Origin: Flexibacter flexilis DSM 6793
Lineage (GTDB): Bacteria > Bacteroidota > Bacteroidia > Cytophagales > Flexibacteraceae
Length of the DNA stretch: 64,000 nucleotides
NCBI RefSeq assembly: GCF_900112255.1
Contig: NZ_FOLE01000001.1
Span: 744,001 to 808,000, forward strand
Direction of reading: 5' to 3'
Shown: in pieces, positions 18,730 through 25,681 of the stretch
How positions within the stretch are numbered: position 1 is the first letter of the stretch
How the letters are laid out: each line of letters opens with the position of its first letter
Program-made: the position numbers and the translations under genes
Notes under the pieces: generated by a model
What the model saw: the letters and a program-made list of their open reading frames with translations, nothing else
Databases searched by the model: none
What the model was told of the DNA's origin: nothing

Positions 18730-19851
18730 ATGAAATTAATCTTCCGACGTATCATGTTTATAACCCTTGCTATTGTAGCAGTATTGGCACTGGCCGTATT
18801 TATATTTTTGCAACAGCCGCTTTTCGGCAAAGCTCCCGCTGACCAACGCCTTGAGCGAATGAAAAAATCCCCACATTACCGCGATGGCGCATTTGACAAC
18901 CTCATGCCCACACCCCAACTGACCGAAGGCTATTCCATGCCCAAAATTCTTTTCGATTTTTTCTTCAATAAAAGTAAAACAGGCCGACCGCCGCGCCCTT
19001 TGCCGAGCGTCAAAACAGATTTGAAGCAGTTGCCGCCCAACGAAAACGTATTTGTTTGGTTCGGGCATTCCTCATACTACATGCAAGTGGACGGCCTCAA
19101 ATTTCTGATTGACCCTGTTTTTAGCAATAATGCTTCGCCGATTGCTAGTTCTAACACTGCTTTTGAAGGCACAAATATTTACAGCGTAGCCGATTTGCCC
19201 GAAATAGATTATTTACTCATTTCCCACGACCACTACGACCACCTAGACTACGCCACCATCAAGGAACTGAAAGGAAAAGTAAAGAAAATTGTGTGCGGTT
19301 TGGGCGTAGGCGAGCATTTGGAATATTGGGGTTATGCGCCCGAATCCATCACGGAATTGGATTGGGACGAAACCGTAAACATTGACAATCAGTTAAAAAT
19401 TCATGCACTGCCAGCCCGCCATTTTTCGGGTAGAACTTTCAAACGAAACAATACGCTTTGGATAGCGATGTTGTTGCAAACGCCTACGCAAAAAATCTTG
19501 GTGGGTGGCGATAGCGGCTTCGGAAATCATTTTGCAGAAATAGGCAAAAAGTTTGCGCCGATAGATTGGGCAATTATGGAAAATGGCCAGTACAATTTGG
19601 CTTGGCAGGCAATACACTCGCTACCCGAAGAAACGCTCAAAGCCGCACAACTCCTTCAGGCAAAACACGTTATACCTGTACATTCGTCCAAATTCGAGTT
19701 GGCATTGCACGCTTGGGACGAGCCACTAAACGAAATTACGCGCCTCAATGCCCAATACGGCCTTGATTTGGTTACGCCAAAAATCGGGCAAGTGGTGCGC
19801 TTCACCGACGAGCCGCAGCACTTCGGGCAATGGTGGAAAGAGGTGAAATAA
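18730..19851 (+). CDS. Membrane-anchored metallo-beta-lactamase-fold hydrolase (NAPE-PLD/UlaG-like)
   Basis: A 373-residue metal-dependent hydrolase with an N-terminal membrane anchor (IMFITLAIVAVLALAVFIF, about 8-27). The zinc motif HxHxDH is H166-D-H168-Y-D170-H171 in ISHDHYDHLD. Further ligands appear as ARHFSGR, GGDSGFG and PVHSSKF. The GHSSYYMQVDGLKFLIDPVF segment and the SPHYRDGAF N-terminal pattern resemble the N-acylphosphatidylethanolamine phospholipase D/RomA branch, so a phospholipid-like substrate is possible but unproven. It probably faces the periplasm. It lies 62 bases after the small membrane gene. Confidence 0.87.
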   Translation: MKLIFRRIMFITLAIVAVLALAVFIFLQQPLFGKAPADQRLERMKKSPHYRDGAFDNLMPTPQLTEGYSMPKILFDFFFNKSKTGRPPRPLPSVKTDLKQLPPNENVFVWFGHSSYYMQVDGLKFLIDPVFSNNASPIASSNTAFEGTNIYSVADLPEIDYLLISHDHYDHLDYATIKELKGKVKKIVCGLGVGEHLEYWGYAPESITELDWDETVNIDNQLKIHALPARHFSGRTFKRNNTLWIAMLLQTPTQKILVGGDSGFGNHFAEIGKKFAPIDWAIMENGQYNLAWQAIHSLPEETLKAAQLLQAKHVIPVHSSKFELALHAWDEPLNEITRLNAQYGLDLVTPKIGQVVRFTDEPQHFGQWWKEVK

Positions 19852-19895
19852 CACGACTTTCTTACCCGAACCTTTCCAAATTTTTAGGCCTTGTT

Positions 19896-19927
19896 TTTGT
19901 GAAAATAAAATCAATGCTTTACTTTTG
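19896..19927 (+). promoter_or_regulatory. Strong canonical promoter of the metNIQ leader
   Basis: TTTG at 19896-19899, a 20-base spacer, and TACTTTTG at 19920-19927 give a perfect match to the Bacteroidota -33/-7 consensus. The predicted start near 19933 is about 300 bases ahead of metN. No comparable promoter is seen between the downstream terminator and metN, where the best candidate at 20221 ends only seven bases before the start codon. Confidence 0.8.
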
Positions 19928-19983
19928 GGCATCGTTTGCGGCTCAATTTCCATGTAAGCAAATGTAAATCAACAAGATACAAC

Positions 19984-20097
19984 ATGAAAATCAGTTTATC
20001 AAAAGCATTGGCAATACAAAACAACGCTGGCAAGCAAATGGCAGCGGTGATGTGTTGTTGTATGATGAAACATACAACCTTGTATTGCTGTGTCTGA
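19984..20097 (+). CDS. Met/Cys-rich leader peptide (37 codons) upstream of metNIQ
   Basis: A short ORF, ATG at 19984 and TGA at 20095-20097, lying between a strong promoter and an intrinsic terminator. The peptide has five Cys and five Met. Nine of its last 19 residues are sulfur amino acids, in the runs MCCCMMKH (codons 23-30) and YCCV (codons 34-37). Such runs mark leader peptides that sense the matching charged tRNAs through ribosome stalling. The downstream genes import methionine, which fits. The coding sequence also contains RNA pairing partners for the terminator region. Translation is inferred. Cysteine-run leader peptides controlling sulfur genes are known in mycobacteria; I know of none described in Bacteroidota. 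Confidence 0.6.
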   Translation: MKISLSKALAIQNNAGKQMAAVMCCCMMKHTTLYCCV

Positions 20098-20149
20098 TAT
20101 AACGCGTTTTCTACACCATAAACTTTAGAAAAGGGCTTTACCACACAGC
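20011..20149 (+). promoter_or_regulatory. Candidate attenuator structure of the metNIQ leader
   Basis: Three pairings are perfect. 20057-20064 pairs with 20071-20078 (8 bp, 6-base loop) and overlaps the CCCMM codons. 20011-20019 pairs with 20080-20088 (9 bp) and encloses that hairpin. 20087-20093, which contains the last Cys codons, pairs with 20143-20149 in the terminator loop (7 bp). The second and third share bases 20087-20088, so they compete. A ribosome stalled on the Cys/Met codons would break the first hairpin and could favour the third, antiterminating pairing. Confidence 0.5.
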
Positions 20150-20166
20150 GTAAAGCCCTTTTTTTA
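20129..20166 (+). terminator. Intrinsic terminator ahead of metN
   Basis: A 12-bp perfect stem pairs 20129-20140 with 20151-20162 around a 10-base loop and runs into a T tract. It follows the leader ORF stop by 31 bases and precedes the metN ATG by about 70 bases, the position expected of an attenuator. Confidence 0.92.
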
Positions 20167-20234
20167 TTTTCTTTTCGTTAAGCGCACACCCCATTTGAGT
20201 ACCTATCAAAAACATTTATTTAACTTTTTGTTCA

Positions 20235-21263
20235 ATGATTTCAATACAGAACATTTCTAAAACTTTTACGCTCAAAAGCAAGACGTTCAAAGCTTTAGAC
20301 CAAGTAAATATGGAAATTGCGGAAGGGGACATAGTCGGCATTATTGGCAGTTCGGGCGCAGGCAAAAGCACTTTGATTCGGTGTATCAACCTGCTGGAAA
20401 AACCCGACAACGGCGCAATTGTGGTCAGGGGGCGCGACCTTACCAAGCTCAACGCCTCCGAACTGGCCGCAGAGCGCAAAAAAATCGGCATGATATTCCA
20501 GCATTTCAACTTGCTTTCTTCGCGTACCGTATTCGAAAATGTGGCTTTGCCGCTCGAATTAGACAAAGCCAACAAAACGCACATTCAGGCCAAAGTAACG
20601 GAACTGCTGAAAATAGTTGGATTGGAACACAAAGCAGACGAGTATCCCAAGAATTTGTCGGGCGGCCAAAAACAACGCGTTGCCATTGCCAGAGCTTTGG
20701 CCAACGACCCGCATTTGTTGCTTTGCGATGAGGCAACCAGTGCTTTAGACCCCATCACGACCCAGTCCATTTTGCAACTGCTCCGCGACATCAACCAGCG
20801 TTTGCGGATTACGGTTTTGCTCATCACGCACGAAATGGAAGTCGTAAAAGCCATTTGTAACCATGTGGCCGTTATTGACCATGGCCAACTGGTAGCCAAA
20901 GGCACGTTGGAAAACATTTTGTTCAACAACTCCCACCCCATTATCCGACAATTTTTAAATACCAAAAACATGACGATTCCTTCAGATTTTAATAAAACAC
21001 TTCAATCGCAACAAAACGACGGCTTGTTTCCGCTCGTAGAAATAGAACTCAACGGCAGAGTTGCTTTTGAGGATTTGGTAGATACGATTTACCATCATTA
21101 CAAAGTGCCTTACAAAATTATTCGGGCAGAAATAGAATATATCGGCAAAAAGAACTTCGGAAAAGCACTGCTCCAACTGCAAGGAAACGCCGACCACAAC
21201 GCCGACGTAATCAATTATTTTAATCAACACAAAATCTATAATTCGGTAAGAGGTTATGCTTAA
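20235..21263 (+). CDS. metN: Methionine ABC transporter, ATP-binding protein
   Basis: ATPase of the D/L-methionine importer MetNIQ. It has 342 residues. Walker A is GSSGAGKST (38-46), the signature is LSGGQKQR, and Walker B is LLLCDEATSALDP followed by the LLITHEMEV switch histidine. The last 80 residues form the C-terminal NIL domain (VEIELNGRVAFEDLV...), which binds methionine and shuts down transport in characterised homologues. The domain pins the family to MetN. It overlaps metI by 8 bases. The upstream leader and terminator suggest that transcription responds to sulfur amino acids. Confidence 0.95.
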   Translation: MISIQNISKTFTLKSKTFKALDQVNMEIAEGDIVGIIGSSGAGKSTLIRCINLLEKPDNGAIVVRGRDLTKLNASELAAERKKIGMIFQHFNLLSSRTVFENVALPLELDKANKTHIQAKVTELLKIVGLEHKADEYPKNLSGGQKQRVAIARALANDPHLLLCDEATSALDPITTQSILQLLRDINQRLRITVLLITHEMEVVKAICNHVAVIDHGQLVAKGTLENILFNNSHPIIRQFLNTKNMTIPSDFNKTLQSQQNDGLFPLVEIELNGRVAFEDLVDTIYHHYKVPYKIIRAEIEYIGKKNFGKALLQLQGNADHNADVINYFNQHKIYNSVRGYA

Positions 21264-21909
21264 TTCTAATGTGTCGCTGCTGCTGCAAGGCTTGCTCGAA
21301 ACTATTTTTATGACTTTTGCCGCTGGGCTGTTGGGTTTTGCTATTGGCTTGCCTGTGGGCATTTTTTTGTTCCTGACGCGGCGCGGCCAACTGCTCGAAC
21401 ACGCCATTTATCACCGCATTTTGTCGGTTTGGGTCAATGTGTTTCGTTCTATTCCGTTTATTATTCTCATCGTTTGGCTTATTCCGTTCACGCGTGCGCT
21501 GGTGGGAACGTCTATTGGCGTGTGGGCGGCTTTAGTGCCATTAAGTATTGGAGCTGCGCCATTTATTGCGCGTTTGGTGGAAAATAGTTTGCTCGAAATT
21601 CCCGCAGGACTCATCGAAACGGCGCGCGCGATGGGTGCAAACACCTACCAGATTATCACTAAAGTTTTGTTGCCTGAAGCATTGCCTTCGCTAATCAACA
21701 ACGCCACCATAACACTCATTACACTGGTCGGTTATTCGGCCATGGGCGGAGCTGTTGGCGCGGGAGGTTTAGGCCAAATCGGATACCAATACGGTTATGT
21801 CGGGTACGATACATTCATTATGAATGCTGTATTGCTGCTGCTCGTAGCCTTAGTTTTTATCATTCAATTTACGGGCGAAACGCTTTCCAAAAAATTTAAT
21901 CACCGATAA
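21256..21909 (+). CDS. metI: Methionine ABC transporter, permease
   Basis: A 217-residue inner-membrane permease with about five helices. The cytoplasmic coupling loop has the EAA-type motif ETARAMGANTYQIITKVLLPEALP (about 116-139), typical of MetI. The ATG overlaps the metN stop by 8 bases, so translation is likely coupled. Confidence 0.94.
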   Translation: MLNSNVSLLLQGLLETIFMTFAAGLLGFAIGLPVGIFLFLTRRGQLLEHAIYHRILSVWVNVFRSIPFIILIVWLIPFTRALVGTSIGVWAALVPLSIGAAPFIARLVENSLLEIPAGLIETARAMGANTYQIITKVLLPEALPSLINNATITLITLVGYSAMGGAVGAGGLGQIGYQYGYVGYDTFIMNAVLLLLVALVFIIQFTGETLSKKFNHR

Positions 21910-21926
21910 TTTTCTTATTCTATAAA

Positions 21927-22736
21927 ATGAAAAATCTTAGCATCATTACATTGTTTTTCAGTGCATTAACTTTATTTTCTTGTCAGAAATCGGCCAAAGA
22001 AAACAATCCTAATCACCTAAAAGTAGGCGTTACTTCTGGCCCAGAAAGACAAATTGCGGAAGCTGCCCAAAAAGAGGCAAAAGACAAATATAACTTGGAC
22101 GTGGAACTGGTTTTCTTTAATGATTATGTCGTTCCCAACGAAGCACTCAATCAGGGCGACATCGACCTTAACGCCTTCCAACACGTGCCGTATTTGGAGC
22201 AGCAAGCCAAACAACGCGGCTACAAACTCGCTGTTGTGGGCAAAACGTTCGTGTATCCGATAGTGGCTTATTCCAACAAAATCCGAAATATCAGGGAACT
22301 GGCCAACGGTAGCACCATCGCCATTCCCAACGACCCGACCAACGGAGGCCGTTCGTTGCTTTTGTTACAACAAAATAGCTTGCTCCAACTGCGCGAAGGC
22401 GTGGGTTTGCTGCCGAAAGTAACCGACATCACGGCCAACCCTAAGCAGCTCAACATTCTGGAAATAGAAGCCCCGCAACTTCCGAGAGTTTTGGACGACG
22501 AAAACGTCGTACTGGCCATTATTAACAGTAACTTTGCGGCGCAAGCTGGCCTTGACCCCAACAAAAATGGTTTGTTGAAAGAAGATAAAAATTCGCCTTA
22601 TGTGAATGTTATTGCTGCCCGCGAAGACAACCAACACGAAGAAAAAGTACAGAAATTCGTAAAGGCCTATCAGTCGGAAGCGGTGCTACAAGCCGCCGAA
22701 AAAGCATTTGGTGCAAATGCAATAAAAGGCTGGTAA
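21927..22736 (+). CDS. metQ: Methionine-binding lipoprotein
   Basis: Substrate-binding component of MetNIQ, of the NlpA family, 269 residues. The signal peptide ends in a lipobox (TLFSC, lipidated Cys at about residue 19), so it is anchored to a membrane. The mature part starts with the family pattern LKVGVTSGPERQIAEAA and includes NDYVVPNEALNQGDIDLNAFQH and AIPNDPTNGGRSLLLLQ, which line the methionine pocket in homologues. It starts 17 bases after metI. Confidence 0.95.
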   Translation: MKNLSIITLFFSALTLFSCQKSAKENNPNHLKVGVTSGPERQIAEAAQKEAKDKYNLDVELVFFNDYVVPNEALNQGDIDLNAFQHVPYLEQQAKQRGYKLAVVGKTFVYPIVAYSNKIRNIRELANGSTIAIPNDPTNGGRSLLLLQQNSLLQLREGVGLLPKVTDITANPKQLNILEIEAPQLPRVLDDENVVLAIINSNFAAQAGLDPNKNGLLKEDKNSPYVNVIAAREDNQHEEKVQKFVKAYQSEAVLQAAEKAFGANAIKGW

Positions 22737-22782
22737 TCAATTTTATGTTTTAATTTTCAAAAAGAATTTAGTCGCATAAATT

Positions 22783-23397
22783 ATGCAAGTACAATATTGG
22801 TTTGAGTTGTTCGGAACGGCATTTTTTGCCGTTTCGGGCGCACTCTCCGCTACCGAAAAAGCCCGCGCCGACTGGTTTGGGGCTACGTTTATTGGATACA
22901 TTACGGCCATCGGAGGCGGCTCGCTGCGCGATGTGTTGCTGGGCAACTACCCGATTGCTTGGATAAAAGATGTAAACATGATTTATGCCGTGTTTGCGGG
23001 CATCGTGATGGCCAAAGTGTTTTATTCGTATTTTATCAAACTCAAAAAAACGTTTTTTCTGTTCGATACGCTGGGCATCGCCTTGTTTACGGTGGTTGGG
23101 ACGGCCAAAGCCATTTCTTTGGGAGTCGGCAACATCAACGCGGCCATTATGGGAATGTTTACGGCGGTTTTTGGAGGTGTGATTCGGGACATGCTCACCA
23201 ACGAAATTCCTGTTATTTTTCAAAAAGAAATCTATGCAACAGCTTGTTTTGCAGGTGCTTTACTGTACCTGACGCTTCATAGCTATGGTGTAAATTTTGA
23301 TTATAACTTGGCTATTTCGGGTAGTATTATTATTATAATTCGAGTGCTGGCGGTTCGCTACGACTGGCAACTTCCGCAATTTAAGAAACATGAATAA
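22783..23397 (+). CDS. Trimeric intracellular cation (TRIC) channel family protein
   Basis: A 204-residue inner-membrane protein with about seven helices in two related halves. Each half carries the glycine-rich family signature: IGGGSLRDVLLG near residue 45 and FGGVIRDMLTNE near 130 (YadS/YicG, formerly UPF0126). Prokaryotic TRIC proteins form trimeric, potassium- or sodium-permeable channels. The gene starts 46 bases after metQ in the same direction without an intervening terminator and may be the last gene of that operon, though a link to methionine uptake is not established. Confidence 0.88.
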   Translation: MQVQYWFELFGTAFFAVSGALSATEKARADWFGATFIGYITAIGGGSLRDVLLGNYPIAWIKDVNMIYAVFAGIVMAKVFYSYFIKLKKTFFLFDTLGIALFTVVGTAKAISLGVGNINAAIMGMFTAVFGGVIRDMLTNEIPVIFQKEIYATACFAGALLYLTLHSYGVNFDYNLAISGSIIIIIRVLAVRYDWQLPQFKKHE

Positions 23398-23400
23398 TAC

Positions 23401-24387
23401 TTAGATTTTGGAAATCAAATCTTTGGTATATACGTCATTAATCACTTTGTGAATAACCGCGTCTAACTCATCGGCAGACTCTTTCAAATATTGGAGGTAT
23501 AGCGTTTTGTATTCTTCGTCTTTTTCTGTCTGAAACAAATTAACCAAACCCAATATTTTGGCCAGCGGGCTTCTTACTTTGTGCGCCTGATACCATGCAA
23601 TGTCTTGTAACTGCGTTACCTGACTTTCTATAATAGACTCGTGTTCAATTCGTTGTGTAACATCTTGTATCAACGCCACAAAATATTTTTTCCCAGCCAA
23701 TATAAAATTATTAAGGCTGATTTCTGTAAAAATTTCTTTCCCTTCTTTGGTAAGAGCAGGAAACACGCGACCCGTTCCTAATTTATAGGGTGTAGGGTTC
23801 GAGGTATAAGTAAGCAGAGAAACCTCATGACTTTCCCAAAATCGTCTGGGAATTAGCACATTAATACTTTCCCCTATAAGTTCCCCCAGATCATAATGAA
23901 AAAGATTTTTGGTTTCAGGATTAGCATCAACAATGCACATATTACTATCCACAATCAGAATCGTAACGGGAGCAGAATGAAAAATACTGCTAAATTTTGC
24001 TTCTGACTCCTCCAGCTTAATTTCTGCTTGTTTTTGGTGATGAATATCCTGTATAATCCATAACGTAGCCCAAACCTTTCCTTCTGCATCATAAATCGGC
24101 GGCAACTGATGTTTGAGCCAACGTTCTGTTTTTTTATAAGTCATCAATAATTCCAATTCTGCACTTTGACCCGCCAAAACCTTTTGATTCGCATCCAAAA
24201 TTAAACCCCCACACTTTGGATTCAGGTATTCCCTCACATCAACCCCAACTTCCATTTGCTCGCCATTGAGCAAATCATACATCTTTTGAGCCGTATTATT
24301 GATATACGTTATTTTTAAATCAAGCCCTAACATAATGATGCTATCGCTTGTTTTCTCCAAAATGGCTCTTAGTATCTGATTGTTCAT
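23401..24387 (-). CDS. PAS-PAS protein ending in a histidine-kinase dimerisation helix, without ATPase domain
   Basis: A 328-residue soluble protein. It has two PAS domains, about 1-125 (ITYINNTAQKMYDLLNGEQ) and 130-255 (IVDANPETKNLFHYDLGELIGESI, then FVALIQDVTQRIEHES). A DHp-like pair of helices with a conserved H-box follows (AWYQAHKVRSPLAKILGLVNLF). The protein stops some 50 residues later, so the HATPase domain is absent. No in-frame remnant of an ATPase domain exists, since the next gene starts directly beyond. Similar short proteins recur in Bacteroidota, so this may be a natural form acting as a phosphotransfer or inhibitory partner. It converges on the TRIC channel gene with only three bases between them. 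Confidence 0.85.
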   Translation of the reverse strand: MNNQILRAILEKTSDSIIMLGLDLKITYINNTAQKMYDLLNGEQMEVGVDVREYLNPKCGGLILDANQKVLAGQSAELELLMTYKKTERWLKHQLPPIYDAEGKVWATLWIIQDIHHQKQAEIKLEESEAKFSSIFHSAPVTILIVDSNMCIVDANPETKNLFHYDLGELIGESINVLIPRRFWESHEVSLLTYTSNPTPYKLGTGRVFPALTKEGKEIFTEISLNNFILAGKKYFVALIQDVTQRIEHESIIESQVTQLQDIAWYQAHKVRSPLAKILGLVNLFQTEKDEEYKTLYLQYLKESADELDAVIHKVINDVYTKDLISKI

Positions 24388-24782
24388 GACTGAAAATGAT
24401 TAGAGATTTGATGATTAGTAGCAACGTAAAGACTGCCAATGTGCAATATCTTATTTTAATGCGAAGCGATTTAGATTAAAATAGTAGAATTTAATCATCT
24501 GTAATATTCAACTTCTTATTTCATAAAACAACCAGCAAGCTACCTGCTATCAAACGCTACAAACAACAAAAACAATATAAACTCTTATATTCATTCAAAA
24601 ACAACAAACACTCGTCTTTAAAAAATTATATAATACAAATTATTGAATAATTCATTGTATCATTATCAACTCATTAACAATGCGTTACAAAAAGAAAGAA
24701 GTACAGATGTAATATGTTACTATATCGTAAATAAATAATGAGACAATCTGTGCAACAGCGAATTATATGTTCATCATTTCCG
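24388..24782. other. AT-rich gap with no recognisable gene
   Basis: About 395 bases, roughly 70% A+T, between the PAS gene and the hypothetical gene. I found no ORF with protein-like composition, no strong hairpin with a T tract, and no good -33/-7 pair. It probably holds the PAS gene promoter in a form I cannot recognise. Confidence 0.5.
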
Positions 24783-25556
24783 CTAGGAATAGACTTTTCG
24801 TACTTGTTCCAGCCCGAACGGTTGCCCCACAAAAAAGCCTGCTTGCGGAAATTGTTCTTCAAAAAACGCTCCTTTGTTATACTCATAACTTAACCAAGTA
24901 TCTTGTTTTATCCCCAAAATATTGGCCATTGCCAACACATAAGTCTTTGCTTCATAAGCAGATACATTCGCCCAACGAAAAAGCAAAGAATCTGTTTCCA
25001 ACAAACGAGTTCGCAGTTTTCCGCCAGCATATACACAAAATTTTTGGTGCAAATATTTCCGTTGATTTGCTGAGACATTCAACAAAGGATTCGTGAAACC
25101 CCAATACGAGGTAAGTAAATACATCTCCGAATAGCCTTTCATGGCAAGCATTTGCTCGAAATACTCAAAAATGTCTGCATCATCTTCATACAAAAGCTGC
25201 TCCAAATCATAACCCATTGCCAACCAACGATTTGCTATTTTCTGATTTTGCAAACAAGTATCTATACTTTTCACGATGGTTTGCATCCATTGATTGGTGT
25301 CGGGCAAAAGACTCAAGCCATCCAATACACGCCGATAACCATTGCACTGCAACTCCAAAAACAATAATTGCCGCGAAAGTTGCGCCTGCGGGCAAGCCAC
25401 AGGACTATAATAAATTACAGATTCTTTTCCATGAAATACTGAATACCAAACATTTACGTGCCAATTATCGTTCGGCAGAAAGTGGATTTTAGTATGCCGC
25501 GATAGCGAATCGTACAGCGGAGTATTGGTGGAGTCAAGTGCGTCTGTGATGTTCAT
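24783..25556 (-). CDS. Hypothetical protein
   Basis: A 257-residue protein I do not recognise. It has no signal peptide or membrane segment. It is rich in aromatic residues (about 12% Tyr/Trp/Phe), with segments such as HVNVWYSVFHGKESVIYY, LLFLELQCNGYRR and TSYWGFTNPLL. The look is of a compact helical cytoplasmic protein. No metal-binding or nucleotide-binding motif stands out. It is divergent from the NFACT gene across 125 bases. Confidence 0.7.
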   Translation of the reverse strand: MNITDALDSTNTPLYDSLSRHTKIHFLPNDNWHVNVWYSVFHGKESVIYYSPVACPQAQLSRQLLFLELQCNGYRRVLDGLSLLPDTNQWMQTIVKSIDTCLQNQKIANRWLAMGYDLEQLLYEDDADIFEYFEQMLAMKGYSEMYLLTSYWGFTNPLLNVSANQRKYLHQKFCVYAGGKLRTRLLETDSLLFRWANVSAYEAKTYVLAMANILGIKQDTWLSYEYNKGAFFEEQFPQAGFFVGQPFGLEQVRKVYS

Positions 25557-25622
25557 TGTTTGTAGTTTTCTGGCAAAATATTAAACCAAAACCACAAAAA
25601 CACGTAGTTCCGTGCAATTGGC

Positions 25623-25630
25623 TATCTTTG
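25623..25630 (+). promoter_or_regulatory. -7 box for the NFACT gene
   Basis: TATCTTTG is an exact TAnnTTTG box 52 bases before the GTG start at 25682. A -33 TTTG is not evident. Confidence 0.45.
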
Positions 25631-25681
25631 TGAGATTTATCGCCTCCCGCAAAAGTTTTTTATTTCCTAAAAATACGCACC

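Noticed and set aside
19911-20144. Minus-strand ORF across the metNIQ leader
   Set aside because: It starts with GTG inside the terminator loop, has no family resemblance, and runs antisense to the better-supported leader.
20221-20228. A separate promoter directly before metN
   Set aside because: TAACTTTT lacks the final G and ends seven bases from the start codon, which would give a nearly leaderless mRNA.
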